DNA of 44,445 nt from Pseudomonadales bacterium (GTDB taxonomy: Bacteria; Pseudomonadota; Gammaproteobacteria; Pseudomonadales; Azotimanducaceae), in the NCBI GenBank assembly GCA_016779565.1, contig JADHNJ010000019.1:1-44445 (forward strand). The letters are read 5' to 3'. The notes under the pieces are model-generated. The model was not told where the DNA came from. It saw only the letters and a list, made by a program, of their open reading frames with translations, and made no database searches. Positions within the stretch are counted from its first letter, which is position 1, and the number at the start of each line of letters is the position of its first letter. Of the stretch, positions 1 through 8,608 are shown in pieces. Made by a program: the position numbers and the translations under genes.

Positions 1-756
1 AACAAGCCCCTCATCCAATATGGGGTCGAAGAAGCGGTCAGTGCCGGGCTCAGCCAAATAGGTTTTGTCACGGGTCGCGGCAAGCGCGCTTTGGAGGATC
101 ACTTCGACACCAATTTTGAGCTTGAACACCAGATCGCTGGAACCAATAAAGAGGCGCTACTAGCAGACGTCCGGTCTTTGATCGCGCAATGCAGCTTTTC
201 TTACACACGTCAGGTCGAGATGAAGGGCTTGGGCCATGCGATTCTGACCGGTGAGCCCTTGGTCGGAGCTGAACCCTTCGCGGTCGTGCTTGCAGACGAC
301 TTTTGCGTTAACGAGGGCGATTCAGTGCTTGCCCAAATGGTCGCTCTGTATCAGATCCACAACTGCAGTATCGTAGCCGTTGAAGAAGTGCCCTGGGATA
401 AAACCGGGAGTTATGGTGTGGTTTCTGGGGAGCGCATTGATGACAGTTTGGTGCAGGTCGCATCGATGGTTGAAAAGCCAGCGCCAGAAGAGGCGCCCAG
501 CAATCTCGCGGTGATTGGGAGATATATTTTGACCCCGGACATCTTTGAGATTTTAAGGCGCCTGCCTCCTGGACGAAATCAAGAGATTCAGATCACCGAC
601 GCCCTTAATGAGCAGGCTCAGGCCGGTAAAGTTCTGGCCTATCGATTTAAAGGACAGCGCTTTGATTGTGGCAGTATCGAGGGCTTTGTTGAGGCAACCG
701 ATCACATTTACCGGAGAGATTACGTTCCGGGGGAGAACTACCCAATTAAGACTTGA
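1..756 (+). CDS. galU: UTP--glucose-1-phosphate uridylyltransferase, 5'-truncated by window edge
   Basis: The enzyme makes UDP-glucose from UTP and glucose-1-phosphate in the cytoplasm, for envelope polysaccharide and nucleotide-sugar synthesis. The reading frame is open from base 1, so about 251 C-terminal residues are visible and roughly 40-50 N-terminal residues, including the GxGTR nucleotide-binding loop, lie outside. Visible family features are KPLIQYGVEEA and GFVTGRGK near the start, then VEMKGLGHAI, FAVVLADDF, MVEKPAPEEAPSNLAVIGRY, EIQITDAL and FDCGSIEGFVEA. A TTG at base 91 is an internal leucine, not a start. The gene ends at TGA and no clear terminator follows. Recognition is secure from the dense family motifs; only the missing N-terminus is unknown. 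Confidence 0.95.
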   Translation, partial: NKPLIQYGVEEAVSAGLSQIGFVTGRGKRALEDHFDTNFELEHQIAGTNKEALLADVRSLIAQCSFSYTRQVEMKGLGHAILTGEPLVGAEPFAVVLADDFCVNEGDSVLAQMVALYQIHNCSIVAVEEVPWDKTGSYGVVSGERIDDSLVQVASMVEKPAPEEAPSNLAVIGRYILTPDIFEILRRLPPGRNQEIQITDALNEQAQAGKVLAYRFKGQRFDCGSIEGFVEATDHIYRRDYVPGENYPIKT

Positions 757-891
757 TTGTCGATTCCCCAGTCCAGGCTTTCAGGGTCTAAGTCGGGGCA
801 AAAGACGTAGCCAGTCTTAAAGACTAAAATTCGAGACGGCTAGGCTTTCGCCGCGTTGATATGAGGTCCCCTACTAGCGGCACGATGAAAC

Positions 892-1722
892 TCAGTTTAA
901 GACTCGGTCGAGATAAGCGAGTAGTCGATGCCAGGCATGCTCAGCTGGCCCTCGGTTGCGAGCAGGGTCTCTATCGACGTGCAGCCAAAACCCGTGCTGC
1001 ACCTCATCGTAAATGTGGATGTCGTTAGGAATGCCCGCATCTCGTAGTGCTTCAACAAACGCATTGACTTGATCGACACTCGGACCTCGGTCCAATCCAG
1101 CAAAAGTCCCATAAACCTCGTGGTTCAAATGACCTAAGCGTTCAGGGTCGTCTAATAGCCGGCCATAGAAAATAGCTGTACCCGCATGGTGATCGCCACC
1201 CAAGGCAAAAGACAAGGCAATACCACCGCCAAAACACCACCCTATCGTGGCTACCTGGCTGTTTACCCCAGGTTGTTCTGAAATAGCGGCCAGAGCCGCA
1301 TTAAGGTTCTGAATTATCCGTTCAGGATTTGAGCGGGTTGTCTGCATTAATGCGAGGTTCTCGGCTCGAGAAGTTCCCGTTTGACCCTGATATAAGTCAG
1401 CCGCGAGCGCAACATAACCGACGTCGGCGAAGGCGTCAGCTGTTGCCTTAACGCGCTCAGTCAAACCGTCCCATTCATGGATTAAGATAACGCCGCCGCG
1501 GACAGGCTGACCTCCTGGGGTCGATAAATAACCCGCGGTGGTTGGATCCTCTTGGAAATACTGAAGCTCTGATCCCTTTAAAGGAACTTGCGCCCCCAAA
1601 ATAGCGTTTGGTAGCGATTCTTTGGCGTTAGAAAAAGGGATGAAGAGCGTTACCGTTATGGTGATACAGGCAATGAGCAGCCGATTTAGGTACTCGACCA
1701 TTCGAGCGTGTCGCTGAATCAT
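892..1722 (-). CDS. Dienelactone hydrolase family protein with signal peptide
   Basis: This is a predicted alpha/beta hydrolase of 276 residues. A basic N-terminus (MIQRHARMVEYLNR) is followed by a hydrophobic stretch at about residues 15-30 ending in SNA, which looks like a Sec signal, so the enzyme is probably periplasmic. Family hallmarks are the early HEWDGL motif, the nucleophile elbow GWCFGGG with a cysteine instead of serine (typical of dienelactone hydrolases), and a C-terminal VQHGFW carrying the catalytic histidine. Classical members hydrolyse dienelactone in chlorocatechol degradation, but most exported relatives have unknown substrates, so no specific reaction is assigned. A GAGG ribosome site lies 9 bases before the ATG. 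It is convergent with galU and is transcribed alone. Confidence 0.85.
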   Translation of the reverse strand: MIQRHARMVEYLNRLLIACITITVTLFIPFSNAKESLPNAILGAQVPLKGSELQYFQEDPTTAGYLSTPGGQPVRGGVILIHEWDGLTERVKATADAFADVGYVALAADLYQGQTGTSRAENLALMQTTRSNPERIIQNLNAALAAISEQPGVNSQVATIGWCFGGGIALSFALGGDHHAGTAIFYGRLLDDPERLGHLNHEVYGTFAGLDRGPSVDQVNAFVEALRDAGIPNDIHIYDEVQHGFWLHVDRDPARNRGPAEHAWHRLLAYLDRVLN

Positions 1723-1798
1723 AGTCGTGATCCTCGATGGGTTGGTTTGGGTGGAGCAGTCAGCAAATTTACCGCACCGGTGCAGTGGATCACATCAC

Positions 1799-2395
1799 TT
1801 ACCTTCCAGCACTCCGATAGTTAACAACTTCACGAAACGACATAATGCAGATAAAAACAATGAGGACCCCTAATATATCGCCAACGATATAACCCAACAG
1901 AAACTCAAAATCAGCATATTTCAGGTCTTGTGTCATCAGCACGCCAAAGCTTCCTAAGCCATTGAATATTGCTGCGATGATACCGGCTAATATCGGCACG
2001 CCTAAGGGGTTTGCCTGAGGCCTGCCATTATCGGTTTGATAGTAGGCCGGGATATTGGTCCAAAGCAATAGTTTAAAACTCAGCCAAGGGCTGAACGCGC
2101 CGATAAGCGCTAGTGGTACTTGGGCCCAAAAGGGCGGCATATTACTAAACAGCTGGTAGAGGCACATATGCGCGATGAAAAGGGGTACCAGGGCGCGATG
2201 GCGCAGGAACCAAACTGCAAGAATGCGAATACCATGAGGTAAAAATATAAAAATAGATAATTGTTCAGATAGCCCTAATAGGTCAAATTCAAGGGCGCGA
2301 ACGCCATCGACGCTGAAGGCATAGAGGACAAGAAAAGCTACGATGATGTGGCAAGCAACCCAAACTTCATTCAATGCAGTATTTTTCAAGGACAT
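1799..2395 (-). CDS. Predicted multi-pass inner-membrane protein, function unknown
   Basis: This 198-residue protein is strongly hydrophobic, with about five membrane segments: near residues 10-30, 45-65, 68-88, 90-112 and two close to the C-terminus (around 130-150 and 165-190). A polar loop with YYQTDNGRPQANPLG lies between segments four and five. The LPHGIRILAVWFLRHRAL segment faintly recalls MASE-type membrane sensor domains, but no signalling domain is attached. I do not recognise the family. It lies downstream of the small winged-helix gene on the same strand, about 215 bases away across a tandem repeat, so co-transcription is possible but not shown. Confidence 0.65.
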   Translation of the reverse strand: MSLKNTALNEVWVACHIIVAFLVLYAFSVDGVRALEFDLLGLSEQLSIFIFLPHGIRILAVWFLRHRALVPLFIAHMCLYQLFSNMPPFWAQVPLALIGAFSPWLSFKLLLWTNIPAYYQTDNGRPQANPLGVPILAGIIAAIFNGLGSFGVLMTQDLKYADFEFLLGYIVGDILGVLIVFICIMSFREVVNYRSAGR

Positions 2396-2571
2396 CCCTT
2401 AATCATAGACTAGCAGTGCATCGCCGCGAGAGGGCTTATTGGATGTTTTTGGATAAGCCGAGATAGACAGTGCGCAATGGTCACGCTATTGCGAACCGCG
2501 GTTGACGCACTGCATCCAGACTATTCAACCTTGCACGCTATAGGTTTATGGACAATGCTTATAAGCAAATG

Positions 2572-2630
2572 CTATAAACAAAGTCTATAAACAAAGACTA
2601 TAAACAAAGCCTATAAACAAAGCCTATAAA
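2572..2630. repeat. 13-bp tandem repeat, about 4.5 copies
   Basis: The unit CTATAAACAAAG plus one variable base is repeated at 2572, 2585, 2598 and 2611, with a partial unit at 2624-2630. A degenerate copy may precede it near 2559. The array overlaps the last codons and stop of the adjacent minus-strand gene. Read on the minus strand, each unit contains TAG, and the 13-base period places TAG in all three frames. Confidence 0.9.
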
Positions 2631-2916
2631 TGCCCGTTTTACGACCTTCTGGTGGCCTGAGTAGGCCCTGATCTAACAAGGACTTGAGCGCGCGGTGATA
2701 CGTTGGTGCAGACAAATCTGCGCAATAAAGACTATTCCGCAATGCTTTACTGCTAACCAAACTGTCTTCTTGCTCAGCTAGCTCTGACATCGCGCTGAGA
2801 ATGCGGCGTTCTTGTTCTGTCATGTCGGCAAGGCCGAAATCCTTTTCCATTCCCAAAATAACAGACTTAAGCTGGGCCAACTTTTTTAGGTTATCTCGTT
2901 TCAACGGTTTCTCCAT
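2611..2916 (-). CDS. Small winged-helix transcriptional regulator-like protein
   Basis: This 101-residue protein starts with a basic, helical N-terminus (MEKPLKRDNLKKLAQLKSVI). From about residue 35 it has a winged-helix pattern: a helix TEQERRILSAMSELAEQ, a recognition-helix-like SAPTYHRALKSLLDQGLL, and a wing ending GRKTGIYRLCL. The layout resembles the DNA-binding half of MarR/PadR-like regulators, but I cannot name a family. Its last residues and stop codon are encoded by the 13-bp tandem repeat. A 17-bp direct repeat lies immediately upstream and could be its own operator. The ribosome site is weak (GGAA about 9 bases before the ATG), and a TACAAT -10-like box on the same strand lies at 2964-2969. 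Confidence 0.6.
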   Translation of the reverse strand: MEKPLKRDNLKKLAQLKSVILGMEKDFGLADMTEQERRILSAMSELAEQEDSLVSSKALRNSLYCADLSAPTYHRALKSLLDQGLLRPPEGRKTGIYRLCL

Positions 2917-3360
2917 TTAGCTAATTCCAGTAGGTAGCCAATTCCAGTAGGTAGCTAATTCTTATTGTACGTTTTGCATTAAGATAACAGTCTGAGATAA
3001 GACTTGAAGCGTGATGTTGCTCTGTAGGTAAGAGCCCCCATCGTGACAAGAAAAACGCAAACTCTGTAACTTATGCACCCCTCCGAATGAGAATTTAGCA
3101 TTACAAGCGGTAGAGGCTCAATATGTTGAAGCAATTCGAAACGTTTTTTTGTGGTAGCAGTGCGCGAAAATGTCGATGCCCGGCTTTGATGGAATTCAAA
3201 ACGGGCTCACCATTGGCCGTCCCGGTAGAAGGCAATGGAATGTAGCCTAAGCTTGGGCTCCAACAGGATTACCGGCGTGCTCATATCCCTGTCTCTAAAA
3301 CCGACTGGCGAACGCTGGGGTCAAGGCGGCGCAAAAGCGCTTGCCGTGAGGCAATCAGGA
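2917..3360. other. Gene-free stretch between regulator and MDR oxidoreductase
   Basis: Besides the 17-bp repeat, I see a short inverted repeat AGTCT-N6-AGACT at 2989-3004, a possible -10 (TACAAT, minus strand, 2964-2969) and one doubtful 40-codon frame at 3123-3245 on the plus strand, preceded by GAGG. No recognisable gene remnant, RNA or mobile-element end is visible. Confidence 0.5.
2921..2961. repeat. 17-bp direct tandem repeat at the start of the winged-helix gene
   Basis: Two adjacent 17-bp copies (2921-2937 and 2938-2954) of CTAATTCCAGTAGGTAG, differing at one base, are followed by a third partial CTAATTC. They lie 5 bases upstream of the start codon of the minus-strand winged-helix gene, between a TACAAT -10-like box and the ATG. 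They therefore fall in its leader and are candidates for an autoregulatory operator. Confidence 0.85.
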
Positions 3361-4374
3361 TCAATGATCAACCGCGACAATGGTTTTGCCAAAATTCTTA
3401 CCAGCAAACAGATCAGCGAAGGCAGTGCCGCATTGACTAACCCCTGCGTATTCCTGTGTCACAGAGCTTAGCTGTCCTTGATTAAGCCAGGTCATGAGCT
3501 GAGCTCTTGCTTCAGGATAGCGACTGACTTGCAAATGAGTCATAAAACCTTGTAACCGTACTGAGTTGGTCACGATCTGAAATAGGTTGGGAGGACCAAC
3601 CGGCCTTGGATTACTGTAATCAGCAACTGCGCCGCAAAACGGAATGCGGGCGGCAACATTAATATGATTTAAAACCGTTTCCAAGATTGGCCCACCAACA
3701 TTATCGAAGTAAACGTCGATGCCCTCGGGGCAAGCTGATTGAAAAGCGGCTTCAAGGTTGGGCTGTCGATAATTGATAAAATCGTCATAACCCAGCTCGG
3801 CTTTGAGTCGCTCGCCTTTCGCATCAGAGCTTGTCAGACCAACGACGCGAGCAGCGCCCATAATTTTAGCAATTTGTCCGGCGACGTAGCCCACGGCACC
3901 ACCTGCTGCAGAGATCAATACGGTCTCGTTAGCGGCTGGCTGACCGATATCGGTCAAACCAAAATAGGCTGACATGCCGGTGTCACCCAAGATCCCAAGA
4001 TGATAATGGGTGGGCACGTTTTGCTCGTGCGTCTCAAGCACCACTAAGAAGTCGTCGCTGGCGATGGAATAACGTTCCCAGGCCAGTCTGCCCATCACAA
4101 GATCACCTGCTTTTAACGTTGGGTGTCGGCTTTCTTGTACCTCGCCGACGGTCAGCCCCATGACCGGTTCGCCAAGTGCCATTGCCGGTAAGACGTCGTC
4201 CCCGGCGCCTTCGTCCATCCAATTGCGAAAACCAGCATCCATAGAAATATACTGATTCTTGATTAAGGCCTGGCCCTCGTTGATTTGAGGCATAGCGTTA
4301 TCGACGGCCTCAAAATCTTCTGCTACAGGTGCGCCTTGGGGTCTTCGTTTTAGCAGTACTTGGGTGTTCATCAT
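3361..4374 (-). CDS. NADP-dependent MDR-family oxidoreductase (zinc-free, CurA/LTB4DH-like)
   Basis: This 337-residue medium-chain dehydrogenase/reductase matches the PTGR/leukotriene B4 12-hydroxydehydrogenase/CurA branch, which reduces activated C=C bonds of enones with NADPH. It begins NTQVLLKRRPQGAP and has QYISMDAGFRNWM in the N-terminal catalytic domain. The Rossmann domain carries ISAAGGAVGYVAGQIAK and later YFDNVGGPILETVL, hallmarks of this branch. The cysteine and histidine zinc ligands of classical alcohol dehydrogenases are absent. The frame opens with TTG at 4383, but I chose the first ATG of an ATGATG pair at 4374; AGAGG lies 10 bases upstream. It is divergent from the GPH symporter at 4555 and may act on an unsaturated ketone or acyl intermediate. 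Confidence 0.85.
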   Translation of the reverse strand: MMNTQVLLKRRPQGAPVAEDFEAVDNAMPQINEGQALIKNQYISMDAGFRNWMDEGAGDDVLPAMALGEPVMGLTVGEVQESRHPTLKAGDLVMGRLAWERYSIASDDFLVVLETHEQNVPTHYHLGILGDTGMSAYFGLTDIGQPAANETVLISAAGGAVGYVAGQIAKIMGAARVVGLTSSDAKGERLKAELGYDDFINYRQPNLEAAFQSACPEGIDVYFDNVGGPILETVLNHINVAARIPFCGAVADYSNPRPVGPPNLFQIVTNSVRLQGFMTHLQVSRYPEARAQLMTWLNQGQLSSVTQEYAGVSQCGTAFADLFAGKNFGKTIVAVDH

Positions 4375-4554
4375 GGTTGTCAACGCCTCTGTAACAAACT
4401 ATCGTGCATGCAAAATATCATGAGCGTCAGGCTTTCGCTATGAGCAATTCGCGCTTAAGAGGCGATAAAGGATGTCATGGATCAACATTAGCAAGCACGA
4501 TCAAGTGCGTACCAGGCCAAGCCGGTAACTTACTTTAAAGGAGGGTGATCAGCT

Positions 4555-5925
4555 ATGGTGCTGACCCGAAAAAAGTTGTTCTTTTATGGGCTAACCGACC
4601 TGCCGATCGCGATGTCGTTATTTCCTGTTGCAGTATTTATTCCTAGGTTTTATGCCAGCGATATGGGTGTTCCATTAGCGGTGATCGGGACAATTTTGTT
4701 TTTAGTTCGTTGGACTGACGTGGTAACAGATCCACTGATGGGTTACATCAGTGATCATACAAATAGTCGGTTTGGACGACGAAAACTTTGGATCGGGCTA
4801 GCAACGCCGCTCATGATGCTAGCCGTTTTTCAGCTGTTTATGCCCAATCAAGGGCAAGTTTGGTTACGACCGGTTTACAGTGTTTTAGTTGATGATGTCC
4901 ATATGAATTGGCTGCACTTGGGCTTGTGGAGTTTTATGTTGTCGGTTGCGATAACGATGATGTTGATACCTTACTACGCTTGGGGATCAGAACTGTCCAC
5001 CGATTATCACGAGCGAAGTAAAGTGACTGGATCTCGGGCGGTCTTCAATTCTCTAGGCTCCCTATCTGCGCAGCTCATACCCGCCCTGGCCTTACTGATA
5101 TTTGGCATTGGCGGCTCAAGCGTTGTCTTGCAACTGGTTGGCTTGACCATGTTGATCTTAATGCCCCTGTGTGTTTCTTTGACCTTGTTCAATGTTGCCG
5201 AGCAGCCTTACCAGCCGAGGCAGCAGGTAAGGATTATGGAAGGGTTACGGCTAATGGCTGCTAATGGCCCCTTCAAGCGTCTGGTGCTTGCCTTCATGAT
5301 TGGCTCTCTTGGACTGAATGTTACCACGCCTCTGTACCTATTTTTTATTGCCGATGTTTTAAACGCAGAAGACAAAGCAATTTACATGTTGAGCTTTTTT
5401 TATGCTGCAAGCATTCTCGCGGTGCCTTTTTGGGTAGCTTTGTCGAAGCGCATCGGAAAGCATAGAGCGTATCTCATTTCGTTTTTCATGTTGGCCTTTG
5501 CACACCCCTGTTATCTGTTGTTGGGCCCGGGAGATTTTTGGTGGATGTTACCCATGACATTAACAACAGGCTTTGCCGCAGGCGGCTTTTCTCAAACCTT
5601 GCCTAATTCGATGAAGGCTGATGTGATTGATCTTGACACGCTTGAGACAGGCGAAAATCGAGCGGCACTCTTTTTCTCTGCTTGGTCCTTTGCGCAAAAA
5701 GCGACAGCCTCTTTCGGTGGTGCTATCGCATTATTTGGTCTGAGTTTGGTTGGATTTGAGGCAGGCGTTGAAAATGGCAGTGACGAACTCTTTGGGCTGA
5801 GGTTCCTATTTTCAACTTTTCCGTCGCTGTTTTTTCTAGCCGGTGCGGCGATCGTATGGAATTATCCGATAACGGAAGCCAGACACGCAGAAATTAGAGC
5901 TGAACTCGAGGCAAAGGCCACCTAA
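4555..5925 (+). CDS. GPH-family (MelB-like) cation symporter, MFS
   Basis: This 456-residue inner-membrane transporter has about twelve predicted membrane helices. The glycoside-pentoside-hexuronide:cation symporter signature is clear: LVRWTDVVTDPLMGYISDHTNS followed at once by RFGRRKLW in the first cytoplasmic loop. A later PNSMKADVIDLDTLETGENR matches the conserved second-half loop. Family members take up sugars or uronides with H+ or Na+, but related proteins in catabolic clusters carry other organic solutes, so the substrate is not assigned. A strong AAAGGAGG lies upstream of the ATG. The gene ends 17 bases before the converging Rieske gene and probably forms a single-gene unit. Confidence 0.88.
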   Translation: MVLTRKKLFFYGLTDLPIAMSLFPVAVFIPRFYASDMGVPLAVIGTILFLVRWTDVVTDPLMGYISDHTNSRFGRRKLWIGLATPLMMLAVFQLFMPNQGQVWLRPVYSVLVDDVHMNWLHLGLWSFMLSVAITMMLIPYYAWGSELSTDYHERSKVTGSRAVFNSLGSLSAQLIPALALLIFGIGGSSVVLQLVGLTMLILMPLCVSLTLFNVAEQPYQPRQQVRIMEGLRLMAANGPFKRLVLAFMIGSLGLNVTTPLYLFFIADVLNAEDKAIYMLSFFYAASILAVPFWVALSKRIGKHRAYLISFFMLAFAHPCYLLLGPGDFWWMLPMTLTTGFAAGGFSQTLPNSMKADVIDLDTLETGENRAALFFSAWSFAQKATASFGGAIALFGLSLVGFEAGVENGSDELFGLRFLFSTFPSLFFLAGAAIVWNYPITEARHAEIRAELEAKAT

Positions 5926-5942
5926 TTTAGCGGGCGACCTTT

Positions 5943-7355
5943 TCAAGCGCTCAGGAAAGCATCCAAGGTTTGATGAATTCTTCGTATTCTGGCTTCCTGA
6001 TAGTTGCCTAAGGTAAGCCCTTTGCCAGCGGCTTTTAGGCCCTGTTGTTGGAGGGCAAGGTTGCCGGTGTCCTCGTCATAAACTCGGCCGAGCCAGCCTA
6101 ATTCAGGGACCTCAGTGTAGGATTGATCGACATCAAGAAAGACTGGTTCAGGCGGAAAGGGCTTCGCCTTGTCTTTCGGCCAAGGCTCCATGATAAGCAA
6201 ATCAAACAGGCAGGCATCAACGTTGTCGCCATCAGGCCGAAACCGATAGACCATCGGAATATTGATGCCGGGAAAGAAAAACATATTTGGGAATAAGTGA
6301 TATTCGATCGAATCGAGAGCCTCGCTATCGCTGATATGCTGTTGCGAGGCGCCTAGGGATTCGGCCAGTCGCGCTCTAGTTTGCGCAGCGGCCACTTCCC
6401 TTGCAGTTTCATTGGCCGCGAGTTCGCGAGGTTCCCCCGGTGTACGGGCCAAGATTTCAGACTCGGTGAGAACCGGGTCGCGCCAGCGATTCCCAGGGTA
6501 GTCTTCGAGACTTTCGGGGCTGTAGGTCCCGGTGTTATGAATAAATCTTGTGACGAAGCGACCAAAGATATCATACTGGGCATTGGCGCCATTGGGAGAA
6601 TTGTGCGTCTCAACATTATGGTAGGCTTCAAGAAATGCCTCTTGGGCCGCTTTCCAGTTGGCAGGCAATCGCTTTTGAACATGAACTTTGATGCGTCTGT
6701 GATCCAGCGGAAAGTGCTTAAAATGTTCCGTCATGACCTCGAGTTGCTCGCTGAGGGGCGTTGCTTCAGCGTTCAAGTTGATGAACACGAAGCCTCCCCA
6801 AAGCTCACAAGCCACCTTGATCAGGCTATGTTGCTCTGAGCAGACGTGCGGGAAATCCCAGCGCGCAGGTAGCTGCTCTAAGCTGCCATCTAAATGCCAA
6901 GACCATCCGTGAAACGGGCAGGTAAAGCCGTTGCCAAAACCACTTCCTTCAGCAGCAACAAGACGAGTGCCCCGATGTGTGCAGCTGTTTCTAAACGCGC
7001 TGATATCGCCGTTGGCGTCTTTTGAAATGATGACGGAGTAAGGCCCGATGTCATAGACATAGCGGTCGCCAGCATCTTCCAAGTGCTCTTCTCGGCAGGC
7101 CCATTGCCAGGTTTGCGACCACATTTTCGAAAATTCTTGGGCAGCAAAGTTGGGGTCAGTGTAGCGTTTGGGATCGAGGTCGCTGTCTCCTAAAAATTGA
7201 TACTCAGATGCGATGAGCGGACTAGGTGGCGGGAATGTATCCGACCGTAAGATGTCATTTACGGTGGGTCCTGGTGCTCTTGCTTGGCCTTTGGTTACAT
7301 CATTCATACGAACGCTCACAGGATACTTGGTGGATGGGGAGTCGAGCGGAAGCAT
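5943..7355 (-). CDS. Rieske [2Fe-2S] aromatic ring-hydroxylating oxygenase, alpha subunit
   Basis: This 470-residue terminal oxygenase subunit has a Rieske domain with C125-x-H127 (CTHRGT) and C146-x2-H149 (CPFHGW). It is followed by a catalytic domain where E243, H246 and H251 in LEAYHNVETH include the two histidine ligands of the mononuclear iron. Such enzymes hydroxylate aromatic rings or other cyclic substrates using electrons from a separate reductase. No ferredoxin or reductase gene is nearby, so electrons must come from elsewhere. The N-terminus is long (about 60 residues before the conserved core); Met17 at 7307 is an alternative start. It is divergent from a SnoaL-fold gene. Beta subunits of these oxygenases share that fold, so a partnership is possible but not shown. 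Confidence 0.92.
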   Translation of the reverse strand: MLPLDSPSTKYPVSVRMNDVTKGQARAPGPTVNDILRSDTFPPPSPLIASEYQFLGDSDLDPKRYTDPNFAAQEFSKMWSQTWQWACREEHLEDAGDRYVYDIGPYSVIISKDANGDISAFRNSCTHRGTRLVAAEGSGFGNGFTCPFHGWSWHLDGSLEQLPARWDFPHVCSEQHSLIKVACELWGGFVFINLNAEATPLSEQLEVMTEHFKHFPLDHRRIKVHVQKRLPANWKAAQEAFLEAYHNVETHNSPNGANAQYDIFGRFVTRFIHNTGTYSPESLEDYPGNRWRDPVLTESEILARTPGEPRELAANETAREVAAAQTRARLAESLGASQQHISDSEALDSIEYHLFPNMFFFPGINIPMVYRFRPDGDNVDACLFDLLIMEPWPKDKAKPFPPEPVFLDVDQSYTEVPELGWLGRVYDEDTGNLALQQQGLKAAGKGLTLGNYQEARIRRIHQTLDAFLSA

Positions 7356-7513
7356 GCCATAAGTCAGTCCGCTATGTTAAGTTTTGGTCAGCGAAGAGAC
7401 CAGCTGCCGCTGACCACGGGCGAGGCTGCTCGGCACTGTGGGTAGGGTGACTTGTTGTTGGTTAACGAAAGGGTGTGACGAGACGGCTAAAGTCGCAAAA
7501 AAACGAGTGAATC

Positions 7514-8074
7514 ATGTCAGAAAAAAACAAGGTTGGGGGAAAAATGTCAAACGACGTCAATCCAGGCTTAGTCCCTGGGGTTACCGAGCTGCAAGCGAGA
7601 TCGGCCATAGCTGATTTACTGAATCATCACTCGCGAGCCCTAGATCGAGTCGATGCAGTAGGACTTAAGGCTGTATATTGGCCATCGGCGACTGTGGATT
7701 ATGGTGGTTTTAAGGGGCTCGCTCATGACTTTGCTGATATCGTAATGGGCGCGCTCGCGGGTCAGTATGAACTCACGCAACATCGAGTTAGCAATACCGT
7801 ATTCAATTTTTCCTCAGAAGTGGCCTGTAGTACCGAGAGTTACGTTTTTGCTAAGCACTTGTTGCTCGATGGGCAATCAGAAATGGTTTTTTCCGGTCGC
7901 TATCTGGATCAGTTTGAACAGCGAGCGGGTGTTTGGAAAATGACTTTTCGTCGGGTTGTCATGGATTGGAGCAGGCGCTTAGCGGTGACCGACGAGCGCC
8001 AGGGCGGGAGCTTTGCAGCTTTAACTAAAGGAAGTAACCAAAAGACGGACCCTTCCTGGACGCATTTAGCTTAA
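7514..8074 (+). CDS. SnoaL/NTF2-fold protein (SnoaL_4-like)
   Basis: This 186-residue protein has the cone-shaped NTF2-like alpha+beta pattern: a helix ARSAIADLLNHHSRALDRVDA, then SATVDYGG, THRVSN-like QHRVSNTVF, SYVFAKH, and the C-terminal strand pair GRYLDQFEQRAGVWKMTFRRVVMDWSRR. This is typical of SnoaL_4 proteins found beside Rieske oxygenases and SDRs in catabolic clusters. Family members act as small dehydratases, isomerases or oxygenase partners; the reaction here is unknown. Met11 at 7544 is an alternative start with GGGGGA just upstream, which would give 176 residues, close to the length of its paralogue at 8609. It is divergent from the Rieske gene. Confidence 0.8.
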   Translation: MSEKNKVGGKMSNDVNPGLVPGVTELQARSAIADLLNHHSRALDRVDAVGLKAVYWPSATVDYGGFKGLAHDFADIVMGALAGQYELTQHRVSNTVFNFSSEVACSTESYVFAKHLLLDGQSEMVFSGRYLDQFEQRAGVWKMTFRRVVMDWSRRLAVTDERQGGSFAALTKGSNQKTDPSWTHLA

Positions 8075-8608
8075 GCATAAGGGTCAGTATTTCTGGGGCG
8101 AGTGACCGTTGCATGGATACAGCGGCGCTGAAAGTCGTCAAGGCGAGGCCTATGGTGCAGGCTAGACGATTGCAGAAAAGTATTGCGGCTCGGGTACTGG
8201 CCGATCAGGCCGCTTGAGTAGCAATATCCTAGATGTTTTGAAACAAAGGTGCTGGCTCGGTTGGTATCGAGTGGAGATGCGTAATTGTGGCGCAAGTAGC
8301 AAGATCCGGCTGGTAGCGTCTTCTCTGGCGCTTCTCTGACTTTTTAACCGAGTCGCAAAAACTTTTAGTTTTATCAGACCTGAGGAAAATCAAGACAAGG
8401 TGCCAAGGTAGCCAGCCATAGCAAGCCAATTAGCTAAAGCAGGTAAGGCGAGCCTGTGCGAGAGTAGATGCCATGATAATGTTGATATCGGGCCTAGCAT
8501 CTGGCGAAGGCAAAGAAGCAAAGAAGGCAAAGAAGCAAAGAAGGCAAAGAAGCAAAGAAGGCAAAAAAGAAGCGTCAATAACCAACCCGCAGAAAGGAGA
8601 TGAAGGTG
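8075..8608. other. Gene-free stretch between two SnoaL-fold genes
   Basis: About 530 bases separate the two SnoaL-like genes. The stretch contains a 17-bp purine-rich tandem repeat (8506-8565) and the ribosome site of the second gene. Open frames here have no family features. A 34-codon alanine- and arginine-rich frame at 8113-8217 lacks a good ribosome site. I see no terminator hairpin and no gene remnant. Confidence 0.5.
8506..8565. repeat. 17-bp purine-rich tandem repeat, 3 perfect copies plus partial
   Basis: GAAGGCAAAGAAGCAAA is repeated exactly at 8506-8522, 8523-8539 and 8540-8556, followed by a partial copy. The plus strand is almost all purine apart from the C residues. It sits 40-100 bases before the second SnoaL-fold gene, probably in its leader or promoter. 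Confidence 0.92.

Noticed and set aside
2572-2630. Possible CRISPR or replication-origin iterons
   Set aside because: Units are directly adjacent with no spacers, do not match DnaA boxes, and there are no cas or replication genes nearby.
8113-8217. A 34-codon alanine/arginine-rich frame
   Set aside because: Weak ribosome site, no known family, and compositional bias alone is not evidence.
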